Counted from the stretch's first letter, positions 7,781 through 17,309 are shown. The stretch: DNA of 51,666 nucleotides from Phormidesmis priestleyi ULC007 (GCF_001895925.1 NZ_MPPI01000036.1:1-51666); one strand, 5' to 3'. The notes: generated by a model from the letters alone, not told the origin. Numbers and translations: made by a program.

Positions 7781-10219
7781 ATGGTGCAAACAACAATTGC
7801 CCAATCATCTCTGTACGGAAAGGCACAAGCATTTGTATTACCTCTAAGGGATGTTGGCATTACAGATATCCCGATCGTGGGCGGCAAAAATGCATCCCTG
7901 GGAGAAATGCTGCAACAACTCTCTCCGAAAGGCATTAACGTTCCTGATGGCTTTGCGACAACGGCTTATGCCTACCGTCACTTTATTAAGGTTGCAGGAC
8001 TAGAAGAAAAGCTCCGCCACCTCTTTGCAGCTCTGGATGTTGAGGACATGCCGAGTCTACAGCAGGTGGGACAGCAGGCACGATCGCTCATCCTTCAAAC
8101 ACCGTTTTCCGATGAGTTGCAAGCCGCCATTATCCAGGGCTATCAAACGTTGTGTGAATGTTATGGTGCGGATACAGACGTGGCAGTGCGTTCTAGCGCT
8201 ACGGCAGAAGACTTGCCCGATGCTAGCTTTGCTGGACAGCAGGAAACCTATTTGAATGTGCATGGCAGCAACAGCGTATTAGAAGCCTGTCATAAGTGTT
8301 TTGCCTCGATTTTTACCGATCGCGCCATTTCCTATCGGCAAACCAAGGGTTTCGATCACTTTAATGTCGCCCTTTCAGTCGGTGTGCAAAAGATGGTGCG
8401 CTCTGATCTGGCAACTTCAGGCGTGATGTTTTCGATCGACACCGAAACAGGCTTCAAAGATGCGGCTTTGATTACCGCTGCCTACGGCTTAGGTGAAACC
8501 GTGGTGCAGGGTGCTGTCAATCCCGATGAATATTTAGTGTTCAAACCAACACTGAAGCAGGGATTCCGACCCATTTTAGAGAAGCGGCTGGGCAGCAAAG
8601 AAATCAAAATGATTTATGACGTGGGCGGCTCTAAGTTCACCAAGAATGTTCCCGTACCGCTAGAACAGCGACGGCAATTTGCCATTAGCGATGATGAGAT
8701 TTTGACCCTGGCACGGTGGGCCTGTGAGATTGAAGACCACTACTCCACCGTTCGTGGTCTCTACACACCAATGGACATTGAATGGGCAAAAGATGGCATC
8801 ACGAATGATCTCTTTATTGTGCAAGCCCGTCCAGAAACAGTGCAATCGCAGAAGATGCAAAACGTTCTGCGGAGCTACGAACTGAAAGAAAAAGGCAGCG
8901 CTTTAGTGAAGGGACGTGCGGTCGGTGAAATGATTGGTCAGGGCAAAGCCAGAGTCATTCTGGATAGCCACAACATTGATCAATTTCAAGCGGGTGAAGT
9001 ATTGGTGACAAACCGGACTGACCCGGATTGGGAACCGATTATGAAACGAGCCAGTGCAATCGTCACCAATCAGGGCGGGCGTACCTGCCATGCTGCCATT
9101 ATTGCCAGAGAAATGGGCATTCCGGCGATCGTCGGGTGTGGCAACGCGACCACTGTTTTGCAACCGGGACAGGCGCTTACCGTTTCTTGTGCTGAGGGTG
9201 AAGAAGGGCGAGTTTACGAGGGCTTATTATCCTTCAGTGTCAAGGAAATCCCCTTGGAAACATTACCCCGCACCCGCACCCAAATTCTGATGAATGTGGG
9301 TAATCCTGAGGAAGCCTTTGGTCTCTCTGCGATCCCGAGTGATGGCGTTGGCTTAGCCCGCATGGAATTTATCATTGCGAATCAAATTCAGGTGCATCCA
9401 CTGGCACTGTTGTACTTTGATCAGTTAGAGAATGAACCTGATCGAGACAAGATTACTGAGTTAACGTCTCAGTATGAGGATAAAGCGCAATTCTTTGTAG
9501 ACAAATTAGCACAGGGTATGGGCATGATCGCCGCTGCCTTTTATCCCAAACCTGTCATTGTTCGGATGTCTGACTTTAAAAGCAACGAATACGCCAATCT
9601 GATCGGTGGCAGGCAGTTTGAGCCGCATGAAGAGAACCCGATGATGGGCTGGCGTGGAGCATCTCGTTACTATGACGATCGCTATCGAGATGGCTTTGCC
9701 CTGGAATGTTACGCCATGAAGCGCGTGCGGGATGAGATGGGTTTAACCAACGTGATTTTGATGATCCCTTTCTGCCGCACACCTGAAGAAGGAAAATGTG
9801 TGTTGGCTGAGATGGCAAAACATAGTCTGACGCGAGGTGAAAACGGTCTAAAAGTCTATGTCATGTGCGAGTTACCCAGTAATGTGATGCTAGCAGATGA
9901 GTTCAGCCAAGTCTTTGATGGGTTTTCCATCGGCTCGAATGATCTGACGCAGTTAACGCTCGGACTCGATCGCGATTCATCCCTCGTTGCCCATTTGTTT
10001 GATGAACGGAATAACGCTGTGAAACGCATGATTCAGCAAGCGATCGTCACTGCAAAACGATGCGATCGCAAAATTGGTATTTGTGGTCAAGCTCCCAGCG
10101 ACTATCCTGAGTTTGCTCGCTTCCTAGTTGAGCACGGCATTGATTCTATCAGCCTCAACCCAGATTCTGTCCTCAAAACACTGCTGGAAATTGCGGCGGT
10201 TGAAGCAGGTGAAATCTAA
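7781..10219 (+). CDS. ppsA: Phosphoenolpyruvate synthase
   Basis: PpsA converts pyruvate, ATP and water to PEP, AMP and phosphate, the gluconeogenic counterpart of pyruvate kinase. I place the start at ATG 7781 (MVQTTIAQSS), because the 31 codons before it in the open frame are unlike the family; the product is then 812 residues. The N-terminal ATP-grasp domain starts at VGGKNASLGEM. The phosphohistidine domain carries GGRTCHAAIIAREMGIPAIVG with H437. The C-terminal PEP barrel includes RMSDFKSNEY, SIGSNDLTQLTLG and ICGQAPSD, whose Cys is the catalytic acid in relatives. It stands alone and is transcribed away from the DUF305 gene. Confidence 0.96.
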   Translation: MVQTTIAQSSLYGKAQAFVLPLRDVGITDIPIVGGKNASLGEMLQQLSPKGINVPDGFATTAYAYRHFIKVAGLEEKLRHLFAALDVEDMPSLQQVGQQARSLILQTPFSDELQAAIIQGYQTLCECYGADTDVAVRSSATAEDLPDASFAGQQETYLNVHGSNSVLEACHKCFASIFTDRAISYRQTKGFDHFNVALSVGVQKMVRSDLATSGVMFSIDTETGFKDAALITAAYGLGETVVQGAVNPDEYLVFKPTLKQGFRPILEKRLGSKEIKMIYDVGGSKFTKNVPVPLEQRRQFAISDDEILTLARWACEIEDHYSTVRGLYTPMDIEWAKDGITNDLFIVQARPETVQSQKMQNVLRSYELKEKGSALVKGRAVGEMIGQGKARVILDSHNIDQFQAGEVLVTNRTDPDWEPIMKRASAIVTNQGGRTCHAAIIAREMGIPAIVGCGNATTVLQPGQALTVSCAEGEEGRVYEGLLSFSVKEIPLETLPRTRTQILMNVGNPEEAFGLSAIPSDGVGLARMEFIIANQIQVHPLALLYFDQLENEPDRDKITELTSQYEDKAQFFVDKLAQGMGMIAAAFYPKPVIVRMSDFKSNEYANLIGGRQFEPHEENPMMGWRGASRYYDDRYRDGFALECYAMKRVRDEMGLTNVILMIPFCRTPEEGKCVLAEMAKHSLTRGENGLKVYVMCELPSNVMLADEFSQVFDGFSIGSNDLTQLTLGLDRDSSLVAHLFDERNNAVKRMIQQAIVTAKRCDRKIGICGQAPSDYPEFARFLVEHGIDSISLNPDSVLKTLLEIAAVEAGEI

Positions 10220-10245
10220 TTGGAGAGTTTTACACCACTCGTTTG

Positions 10246-10440
10246 TTAATTTCTTGTTGCAGCTTCACATTCCAATAGCTCAACGACTCCTGGAAAAACA
10301 TCCTGGGGGGTAATGGTTTGGATCGATTCGACATAGTAGCGGTTTTTGCGCTCCATCATCTCCTGAAGTCGTTTTTGAATTAGAAGATAGACAAGCGGAA
10401 AGTTCTCTCTTGTATTCTTTGCATCACAGAAGTCTTTCAA
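10246..10440 (-). CDS. Doubtful small open frame
   Basis: A 64-codon frame from a TTG is open on the minus strand between ppsA and the DUF1816 gene. The frame stays open upstream to about 10504 without an ATG, overlapping the DUF1816 gene start. The translated sequence (LIQKRLQEMMERKNRYYVESI) has a plausible amphipathic composition, but I recognise no family and see no good ribosome binding site. It may be a remnant of a gene. The remaining sequence of this 265-bp gap holds nothing else I can identify. Confidence 0.2.
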   Translation of the reverse strand: MKDFCDAKNTRENFPLVYLLIQKRLQEMMERKNRYYVESIQTITPQDVFPGVVELLECEAATRN

Positions 10441-10484
10441 ACTCGATCGCTTTGAACCAGGCTTAGAAACTACAGGTATCTCCG

Positions 10485-10670
10485 ATGAACTCGTTGTCGC
10501 CGCATCAATCTACGTTATCTTGGTGGGTAGAAGTCTACACCTCTTTTCCCCAGAAAATTTATTACCTGGCCCCCTTCAACAGTCGAGAAGAGGCGAAGAC
10601 TTCTAGAGGCGCACATATTGAAGCTCTGTATAACAACGAAGCGAGAGACATTGTTGCCTTGATCAAGTAG
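10485..10670 (+). CDS. DUF1816 small protein
   Basis: The 61-residue product shows the DUF1816 pattern: W-W-V-E-V near residue 13, YYLAPFNSREEA near 26-37, a HIEALYNNEA segment and a final hydrophobic strand. The family is almost restricted to cyanobacteria and has no settled function. The protein is slightly shorter than many members. The next gene, a peptidoglycan-binding domain protein, begins 35 bp downstream and may be in the same transcript. Confidence 0.7.
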   Translation: MNSLSPHQSTLSWWVEVYTSFPQKIYYLAPFNSREEAKTSRGAHIEALYNNEARDIVALIK

Positions 10671-10705
10671 CGTTAGCCTAACAACTTTTTAATTAGAGAG
10701 CTATC

Positions 10706-10963
10706 ATGTCAAACTCAGTGCGCCGTTACACTGCACCCCCTAGTAGCTGCCCGATCGCTTTTTTGCGGCAAGGCTCAACTGGAACTGATGTCATTGACTT
10801 GCAGTATAGCTTGCAACAGCGAGGCTTTAATCCAGGGGCGATCGATGGCAGCTTCGGCAGTCGCACCCACACCGCAGTTTACAGATTTCAATTTTCTCAA
10901 GAACTGTCGCTGACGGGCAGCGTTGATTTAGAAACTTGGCAAGCCCTAGATCATGTTTGTTAA
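10706..10963 (+). CDS. Peptidoglycan-binding domain protein (PG_binding_1)
   Basis: The 85-residue protein consists of one PF01471-type module: LRQGSTGTDVIDLQYSLQQRG, then GAIDGSFGSRTHTAVYRFQ, then SVDLETWQAL. There is no signal peptide and no catalytic domain. Stand-alone modules of this kind are common in cyanobacteria and may bind cell-wall or act as adaptors. GAGAG at 10697-10701 region precedes the ATG. Confidence 0.85.
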   Translation: MSNSVRRYTAPPSSCPIAFLRQGSTGTDVIDLQYSLQQRGFNPGAIDGSFGSRTHTAVYRFQFSQELSLTGSVDLETWQALDHVC

Positions 10964-10987
10964 CTTGACGATCGCTCCGTCATTGCT

Positions 10988-11145
10988 TCAACTAGAACTC
11001 ATACATTTCGCATCGTAATTCATCAACTCAATCAAGAAATCAAACACTTTTCCAGCATCTTTATAAAAGAGTTTCTCTAGCTCTTTCAACTTTAACCATT
11101 GAATCTTTGGAAAAATAGTGATATTAGATGTTGATCGGGGTAAGG
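10988..11145 (-). pseudogene. Possible coding remnant without a start
   Basis: The 207-bp gap before 11171 holds a minus-strand frame open from about 11145 to a TGA at 10988-10990. It reads like protein (FPKIQWLKLKELEKLFYKDA and FDFLIELMNYDAK), but there is a stop just upstream and no start codon. It could be the 3' remnant of a lost gene. The family is not recognised and the call is weak. Confidence 0.25.
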
Positions 11146-11170
11146 AATCTAATACCTAATCTATTGCCCA

Positions 11171-11941
11171 ATGAAGCTATCTCTAAAAACTCTAGGAGTT
11201 GCCCCCAACGCTTGGGCAGTCGATGCAGCCACCGCCGATATTACCCGACCGCCTTTAGAGCCAAAGCCGATCGCGATCGCCACAGACACCAAAACGCTGC
11301 GCCTTGATCTAGCCAAAGCCGCAATTCTGGTGATCGATATGCAGAACGATTTTTGTCATGCGGATGGCTGGTTGGCGCACATTGGGGTCGATGTCACCCC
11401 AGCCAGAACTCCGATCGCGCCACTCCAACGATTCTTACCAGGGCTGCGAAGTCAGCAAGTGCCTGTAATTTGGGTCAACTGGGGCAATCGTCCTGATTTG
11501 CTCAACATTAGTGCGGCGGCTCTTCACGTCTACAATCCCACTGGGTCGGGCATTGGGTTGGGTGATCCATTACCTCGCAATCAAGCGCCAGTGCTGATGG
11601 CAGGAAGTTGGGGAGCCGCTGTCGTCGATGAGCTAACCCAAGCGCCCGAAGATGTCTGTGTGAATAAGTATCGTATGAGTGGCTTTTGGGACACGCCACT
11701 CGATAGCATTCTCCGCAACTTGGGCAAAACGACGCTCTTTTTTGCAGGGGTAAATGCTGATCAGTGCGTCATGACAACCTTACAAGACGCGAACTTTTTA
11801 GGCTATGACTGTTGTTTAATCAAAGACTGCACTGCCACGACTTCGCCTGATTTTTGTTGGCAAGCTACCTTGTATAACGTCAAACAATGCTTTGGGTTTG
11901 TCACCGAATCTGAGGCGATTTTGAGTGCGATCGCAAAATAG
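11171..11941 (+). CDS. Isochorismatase-like cysteine hydrolase
   Basis: The 256-residue product is an alpha/beta hydrolase of the isochorismatase/N-carbamoylsarcosine amidase superfamily. The catalytic triad is visible: D56 in VIDMQNDF, K166 in VNKYRMSGFW and C199 in GVNADQCVMTT, which points to amide or ureido hydrolysis (biuret hydrolase- or RutB-like) rather than isochorismatase proper. An N-terminal extension of about 45 residues precedes the core. It is followed by a cupin and a CocE/NonD hydrolase on the same strand with small gaps, so a small catabolic operon is likely. The substrate cannot be read from the sequence. Confidence 0.85.
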   Translation: MKLSLKTLGVAPNAWAVDAATADITRPPLEPKPIAIATDTKTLRLDLAKAAILVIDMQNDFCHADGWLAHIGVDVTPARTPIAPLQRFLPGLRSQQVPVIWVNWGNRPDLLNISAAALHVYNPTGSGIGLGDPLPRNQAPVLMAGSWGAAVVDELTQAPEDVCVNKYRMSGFWDTPLDSILRNLGKTTLFFAGVNADQCVMTTLQDANFLGYDCCLIKDCTATTSPDFCWQATLYNVKQCFGFVTESEAILSAIAK

Positions 11942-12059
11942 GGGCACGACACTGCCATGTCCTTACCTCAACATTCGGGCGGATTGTATCAGAATTGGCA
12001 AACAAGTTAAATATAAGAGGCTGAGATCAGACTATTCGCCACTCTTAGAGGAGACTCTC

Positions 12060-12521
12060 ATGCTCGAAGACAGTTGTGTAATCGCTGTAGTCAAATCTCC
12101 GCAAGATTATCAGGCTTATCGCATTAGCCCTCAAGATTCAAATCGGTTGGCGATCGTGTTTGACCCCGCGATCGCCAATTTTTCGATGACATTCTGTGTG
12201 GAAATTTTTGATGTTGGTGGAAAAACGCCGCCTAATCGTCATCAAATGGCGATCGAGATGTTTTTTGTCCTCAAAGGGCAAGGCATCGCCATTTGTGATG
12301 GCAAAGAAGTGCCGATTCAGGCGGGTGACAGTCTTCTCGTTCCGCCGACGGGCATTCACCAAGTCAAAAACACTGGCTCTGAGCGACTTTATGCTCTGTG
12401 TTTTATGGTGCCAAACGAAGACTTTGCCGAACTGATTCGCAGTGGCGTTCGGGTTGAGCTAGACGAAGAAGATATGGCAGTTTTGCGGCGCACTCCCGTT
12501 CCCAAACTTTCTCATGTTTAA
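12060..12521 (+). CDS. Single-domain cupin protein
   Basis: The frame is open from 11925, but ATG 12060 is chosen. GAGGAGA at 12049-12055 precedes it, and the first 45 codons overlap the previous gene and look noncoding. The 153-residue protein has cupin strands: RHQMAIEMFFVLKGQG (motif 1, with His and two Glu/Met positions), ICDGKEVPIQAGDSLLVPPTGIHQVKNTG (motif 2 with His). Cupins in such clusters often bind a metal, either as enzymes or as sensors. Its stop overlaps the next start by 8 bases. Confidence 0.8.
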   Translation: MLEDSCVIAVVKSPQDYQAYRISPQDSNRLAIVFDPAIANFSMTFCVEIFDVGGKTPPNRHQMAIEMFFVLKGQGIAICDGKEVPIQAGDSLLVPPTGIHQVKNTGSERLYALCFMVPNEDFAELIRSGVRVELDEEDMAVLRRTPVPKLSHV

Positions 12522-14142
12522 AGTGTTGCCTAAGCAGACGCATTCGATGCAGACGCGCGATCGCGTGCGTTTGGATGCAGATGTTTACTATCCCGATGCA
12601 GTTGGCCCGTTTCCGGTGCTGCTGATGCGGCAACCTTATGGGCGGGCGATCGCGTCTACGATCGTGTATGCTCACCCGATCTGGTATGCGGCTCACGGCT
12701 ACATTGTGGTCATTCAAGATGTGCGGGGTCGCGGCACTTCTGAAGGAGAATTTTGGCTGTTTGAAGATGAGATCGAAGATGGCTACGACACGGTGAATTG
12801 GGCGGCAGCGCTTCCTCAGAGCAGTGGCGTGGTGGGAATGTATGGGTTTTCCTATCAGGGCATGACTCAACTCTATGCGGCGGTGAAACGTCCCGTTGCG
12901 CTCAAGGCGTTGTGCCCCGCGATGTTGGGCTATGACCTCTATCACGATTGGGCTTATGAGGGCGGGGCGTTTTGTCTGCAAGCAAATTTAGGATGGGCGA
13001 TCCAAGTTGCGGCAGAAACGGCACGACTCAAAGCAGACGAAGCGACATTTTTAGCGCTTTCTGATGCCGCGAGAAACTTGCCGCTGCACGATCCTGTTCC
13101 GGCTCGTCCCGCGATTATGAGTGAGTTGGCAGCAGATTCATTTTATCACGATTGGCTCGATCGTCCCCCATCTGATCCTTATTGGCAGAGACTATCTCCC
13201 AAAACTTATGTCGAAGCGTTTGATCTGCCAATGCTGCATATTGGCGGTTGGTTCGACCCCTTTATGCGCGGCACATTAAATCTCTACAATGCAACGGCAG
13301 CGCGTAGCCAACATCCTCAGCATTTGTTAGTCGGAGCCTGGGCACATTTGCCCTGGGGTCGCAAAGTAGGTTCAGTGGATTATGGATCAGAGGCGGCAAG
13401 CTTGTGCGATCGCGCTCAAATTCGCTGGTTTGACCAATTTCTTAAAGGCATTGACACCGAACTCCTGAACGAACCCTCCGTTAAATTATTTGAACTCGGA
13501 AGCAACCAGTGGCGATCGTTCGATCGCTTTCCCACTGACGCTAAGACTCCCTACTATCTCACCAGCACCGGGCTGGCTGGACTTACGGACGCTGACGGTT
13601 CGTTAACTTCGACTCCGGGTGATTATTCTGCCTTTGATCAACTGGTTCATGATCCTTGGCGACCTGTTCCGGCGTTGGGTGGTCATGCGTCTGCGCCGTC
13701 TGGCTCGTTCGATCGCGCCTCTCTTGATTGCCGAAGTGATGTTCTCACCTACACTTCTGCGCCTTTTGATGACGGGTTGCAGGTGATCGGACAAGCGATC
13801 GTCACGCTCTATTGCAGCGCCGATATGCCCAGCTTTGACTTATCTGCGGTGCTGTCTGAAGTTCGTCCGAACGGCGGAGTTTATAACGTCACTCAAGGCT
13901 ATCGACGCGTCAACTCTAGCGAAGTGACCGAGCCATTGCAGATTGTTCTTCAGCCTATTTGCATTCAGATTGCTAAAGGGAGTGCAATTCGACTCAGCTT
14001 GAGTGCCGCCTGTTTTCCTGCCTACCCGGTGAATGGGGGAACCGGAGCCACGCCAGGAGAGGCAAAAGCGATCGCAGCTCAAATCATCACGCTCACCCTG
14101 CAAACTGAAGATTCTTGCGTCTTATTGCCGATCTCAACCTAA
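12514..14142 (+). CDS. CocE/NonD family hydrolase (peptidase S15-like)
   Basis: This 542-residue protein has the cocaine esterase/X-Pro dipeptidyl-peptidase architecture. The N-terminal alpha/beta hydrolase has the nucleophile elbow GFSYQG (S113), preceded by QDVRGRGTSEGEF. The acid lies probably in HIGGWFDPF near residue 247 and the His in GAWAHLPWG. A C-terminal jelly-roll (about residues 370-540) follows. Family members hydrolyse esters, amides or acyl-amino acids. Its ATG lies inside the end of the cupin gene (ATGTTTAA overlap), so translation is coupled. With the cysteine hydrolase this suggests two-step degradation of an acylated amide compound, which is inference. Confidence 0.9.
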   Translation: MFKVLPKQTHSMQTRDRVRLDADVYYPDAVGPFPVLLMRQPYGRAIASTIVYAHPIWYAAHGYIVVIQDVRGRGTSEGEFWLFEDEIEDGYDTVNWAAALPQSSGVVGMYGFSYQGMTQLYAAVKRPVALKALCPAMLGYDLYHDWAYEGGAFCLQANLGWAIQVAAETARLKADEATFLALSDAARNLPLHDPVPARPAIMSELAADSFYHDWLDRPPSDPYWQRLSPKTYVEAFDLPMLHIGGWFDPFMRGTLNLYNATAARSQHPQHLLVGAWAHLPWGRKVGSVDYGSEAASLCDRAQIRWFDQFLKGIDTELLNEPSVKLFELGSNQWRSFDRFPTDAKTPYYLTSTGLAGLTDADGSLTSTPGDYSAFDQLVHDPWRPVPALGGHASAPSGSFDRASLDCRSDVLTYTSAPFDDGLQVIGQAIVTLYCSADMPSFDLSAVLSEVRPNGGVYNVTQGYRRVNSSEVTEPLQIVLQPICIQIAKGSAIRLSLSAACFPAYPVNGGTGATPGEAKAIAAQIITLTLQTEDSCVLLPIST

Positions 14143-14266
14143 TAGGGACACTAAATTCGACTACGATTGGCAGAAATCACGGATGCTGACACACTATTGA
14201 GAGGTTGTCACACTAGAGGATTAGTGATTTTGTGCCAAGAAACCCATTCGATCGGAGTCGATTTCG

Positions 14267-14704
14267 ATGAAGCAACTCAGCGTCAAAATTGCCCACCTGC
14301 CAGATGATTGGGCACCCATTCGGGCAATTCGCCGCGCCGTGTTTCAGCAGGAGCAAGGCGTTGAGGAAGCCTTAGAATTTGACGGACGGGATGACGAAGC
14401 CGTTCAGTTTTTAGCGTCTCTAGACGATCGCCCCGTCGGAACGGCTCGAATTCGCTTTTTAAGTCAATCTACGGCAAAGTTAGAACGTCTTGCAGTGCTA
14501 TCGGATGCCAGAAAACAAGGAGTCGGTCAACAGATCATGCAGACCGCTCTCAAGTTTTTAGGTGAAAAAAACATTTCAGAAATCCGTATTCATGCCCAAG
14601 AACCTGTAAAAGAGTTCTATCAGGCATTGGGGTTTGAGGCTGAAGGCGATCGGTTTGAAGAAGCCGGAATTCCTCACTTTAAAATGAGCAAACGATTGGG
14701 ATGA
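14267..14704 (+). CDS. GNAT family N-acetyltransferase (ElaA-like)
   Basis: The 145-residue protein has the GNAT fold pattern: strand PVGTARIRF, then LERLAVLSDARKQGVGQQIM, where Q/RxxGxG/A binds the acetyl-CoA pyrophosphate, and a C-terminal FYQALGFEAEGDRFEEAGIPHFKM. The N-terminal FxQEQGV is typical of the ElaA/YjcF-like group. The substrate is unknown. It ends 4 bases before the GTG of the large membrane glycosyltransferase and is likely cotranscribed. The upstream gap (14143-14266) shows repeated TGACACACTA/TGTCACACTA words but no clear site. Confidence 0.85.
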   Translation: MKQLSVKIAHLPDDWAPIRAIRRAVFQQEQGVEEALEFDGRDDEAVQFLASLDDRPVGTARIRFLSQSTAKLERLAVLSDARKQGVGQQIMQTALKFLGEKNISEIRIHAQEPVKEFYQALGFEAEGDRFEEAGIPHFKMSKRLG

Positions 14705-14708
14705 ATTA

Positions 14709-17309
14709 GTGGGCGCGACAAAACCAGACTGGATTAAAGGATTGCCGATTTTAGGACTGATCTGGCTCACCGGAGCCGTGATCGATCGAGTCTGGTTTGC
14801 GATCGACCAATCCATTCCCGGCTGGGATCAAGCTGACTATCTCACGGGCGCGATGAACTATTGGCGCGCGCTGCAATCTCCTCAGTGGTTTTCTCAAAGC
14901 TGGTGGGCAGAGTTTTGGATGCTGTCGTCTAAAATTCCGCCTTTAGTCTACATTTCGACCGTGCCGTTTTTATCGATCTTTGGCACAGGAGTCGAACAGT
15001 CTACGATCGTCAATCTGCTTTATAGCGCGATTCTGCTCGGCTCTGTTTATGGGCTAGGGGCACGGTTGTTTGATGTCCAAGTCGGTCTATGGGCAGCCGC
15101 TATTTGCCTGCTGTTTCCAGAACTTTATAGAATTCGCTTAGACTTTCTGCTCGACTACCCATTAGTCGCTATGGTGACTTTAAGCATTTTCACCTTAACG
15201 ATGTGGGCAGTTAGCAAGGGTGAATCTCTGAGCAAATCTCAAAATCATCCTTCTTTTCATGGATTAACGCTGCATCCTGCAAGTTATCCCTGGATTTGGT
15301 CGATCGCTTTTGGCATTGCTTTTGGGCTGTCGCTCTTAACGAAACAAACCGCTCTATTATTTTTAGCCGTGCCGATCGCCTGGTTATTATTCACATTTCT
15401 CTGGCAAAAAGCGTGGATAAAACTGGCTCAACTGCTGCTGAGTTTGACGATCGCGCTGACCATCTGCCTCCCGTGGTATCGCCTCAATTGGCTGCTGGTT
15501 TTAACCTCTAGTAAACGCGCCACGATCGATTCAGCCATTGTGGAAGGAGATCCGCCCCTCAACACGTTAGCTGCCTGGATTTTTTATCTCAAACTGTTGC
15601 CGTCTCTCGTGTCTTATCCATTGCTGATCGCGGGGCTAGTAGGGCTATTGCTCTATTGGAAGCGATCGGTGATTTTAGGTGAATGGTTTATCTCAGGCGG
15701 TCGGCTGCGACAGAAAATAGACTACGGCGGATTGCGAAAAAGAGGCTATCGACAAGCCATTTATCGCCGTTGGTGGCGATCGTTAGGGTGGCTTGCAGTG
15801 TTTTTAGCGGGCGGTTATTTATTGAGTTCGCTCAACGTCAACAAAGACGATCGCTACATCACGCCTTTGTTGCCTGTGCTAGCGGTAGTGTTAGCACAGG
15901 GATTGGTGCTATTTCCCGATCGCTTACGTGGCTTGCGCTGGGGCGCTGTTGGGTTGTCAACTCTGATCATGGTGTTTAACTTAATGCCGATCGAGTTTGT
16001 TCCTAGATTCTGGTCAAGCACTTACTCTCATCACGCAACACTGGCAGCAGACTGGCATCACGAAGACGTAATTGATGAAGTGATTCGCACCGATCCCTAT
16101 CTCCGCAGCACAGTAGGCGTACTCCCTTCTTTACCGAGCTTCAATCAACACAACCTCAACTATTTCGGAGTGCTGCAAAACTTTCAGGTTTATGGGCGGC
16201 AAGTTGGCACAAGACTCAAGCAAGTTGAACAAGATGCCCGATCGCTGTCCTGGTTTGTGACGAAAAGTGGCGATCAAGGTTCTATTCGCCAATCATCGGC
16301 TCTAACTGCATTAGAGAAGACGATCGTTCAAAGCTCAGATCTTCAGTTAAAAAAAACCTGGTCACTTCCCGATCGCAGCACGCTTTATCTCTATCATCGT
16401 CAGGTTCCGACGCTGCAAGTTCAACCGCTTGAGACTAAAGGTGGACAACCTGTACGGTTAGAGCAGGTGCGAGTGCCCAATCAAGCGGCACCCGGACAAC
16501 CTTTACCCGTCACTTATCGCTGGTCAGGCTCTTGGAAAGAGTTGAAATCAGGCTTAGTGTTACTTACCTGGAGTCGAACAGATGGAACTAAAGCCGGAAA
16601 TCGCTGGCTGCATGACCACGCGATCGCGTTAGGAATGCTGCAACCCAAGGCGGGCAAAGACAATGCTCAATTTCAGATCATCGAACGACTCGCCATGTTG
16701 CCGCCTGCTAATGCCGCAGGAAGCTATACCCTAACGGCAACCTACCTCAACTCTAAAACAGGCGAAACTTATAGAATTCCGGTGCCAGAAGTGCGGTTAA
16801 AGATTAATGCTGATGCGATCGCCATTGCAGACGCGCAGGTTGATTTTGTGACAAGGCTACGATCGCTGTCTGCCCTGATCCCCAAAGGAGTCAGTGCGCT
16901 CCCTGGGGTTTTTGAGCAAATCGGCAGCATCAATCAATATGACCCTACTCAAAGCTATGCAGTGCAAGCGCGTCAAACGTTAGCCTATCGACTTCAGCAA
17001 GAGCCTAAAAACCTTGAGTTTGCCTATAATCTGGCACTGGCAACAGTGTTGACTCGGCAGGTCGATCGCGCGATCGTTGCCTTTGAGCGAGTCACTCAAT
17101 TAGACTCCAAAAACCCCTATGCTTATGCCTATCTGGCGTTTGTCAATCTCTATGACTTTCGACCTAAAGCGGCTCAAACTGCTTTGCGATCGGCGTTGGC
17201 ACTCAACCCAAACCTACCAGAACTACACGCCCTCAATGGAGTTGCTGCTCTCATGCAGGGCAATCTAGTTCAAGCGGGGCAGGAAGCGAGGACGTTTCAA
17301 AAGGGTTAG
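14709..17309 (+). CDS. GT39-like membrane glycosyltransferase with C-terminal TPR
   Basis: The 866-residue protein begins at GTG 14709. Roughly the first 430 residues form a polytopic ArnT/PMT-type (GT39) domain. It has the luminal acidic motif GWDQADYLTG near residue 40, IRLDFLLDYPL in a second loop, and many hydrophobic segments to about YFLSSLNVNKDDRY and LPVLAVVLAQGL. A long periplasmic beta-rich region follows (about 430-720), then TPR-like repeats (PKNLEFAYNLALATVLTRQ, PYAYAYLAFVNLYDF, PNLPELHALNGVAALMQG). GT39 enzymes use polyprenyl-phosphate sugars to modify lipids, proteins or glycans outside the membrane. A TPR tail suggests partner binding. The acceptor is unknown. Confidence 0.8.
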   Translation: MGATKPDWIKGLPILGLIWLTGAVIDRVWFAIDQSIPGWDQADYLTGAMNYWRALQSPQWFSQSWWAEFWMLSSKIPPLVYISTVPFLSIFGTGVEQSTIVNLLYSAILLGSVYGLGARLFDVQVGLWAAAICLLFPELYRIRLDFLLDYPLVAMVTLSIFTLTMWAVSKGESLSKSQNHPSFHGLTLHPASYPWIWSIAFGIAFGLSLLTKQTALLFLAVPIAWLLFTFLWQKAWIKLAQLLLSLTIALTICLPWYRLNWLLVLTSSKRATIDSAIVEGDPPLNTLAAWIFYLKLLPSLVSYPLLIAGLVGLLLYWKRSVILGEWFISGGRLRQKIDYGGLRKRGYRQAIYRRWWRSLGWLAVFLAGGYLLSSLNVNKDDRYITPLLPVLAVVLAQGLVLFPDRLRGLRWGAVGLSTLIMVFNLMPIEFVPRFWSSTYSHHATLAADWHHEDVIDEVIRTDPYLRSTVGVLPSLPSFNQHNLNYFGVLQNFQVYGRQVGTRLKQVEQDARSLSWFVTKSGDQGSIRQSSALTALEKTIVQSSDLQLKKTWSLPDRSTLYLYHRQVPTLQVQPLETKGGQPVRLEQVRVPNQAAPGQPLPVTYRWSGSWKELKSGLVLLTWSRTDGTKAGNRWLHDHAIALGMLQPKAGKDNAQFQIIERLAMLPPANAAGSYTLTATYLNSKTGETYRIPVPEVRLKINADAIAIADAQVDFVTRLRSLSALIPKGVSALPGVFEQIGSINQYDPTQSYAVQARQTLAYRLQQEPKNLEFAYNLALATVLTRQVDRAIVAFERVTQLDSKNPYAYAYLAFVNLYDFRPKAAQTALRSALALNPNLPELHALNGVAALMQGNLVQAGQEARTFQKG

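Noticed and set aside
12403-12981. 192-residue minus-strand frame across cupin and CocE genes
   Set aside because: It is antisense to two well-supported genes, without a start signal or recognisable domain.
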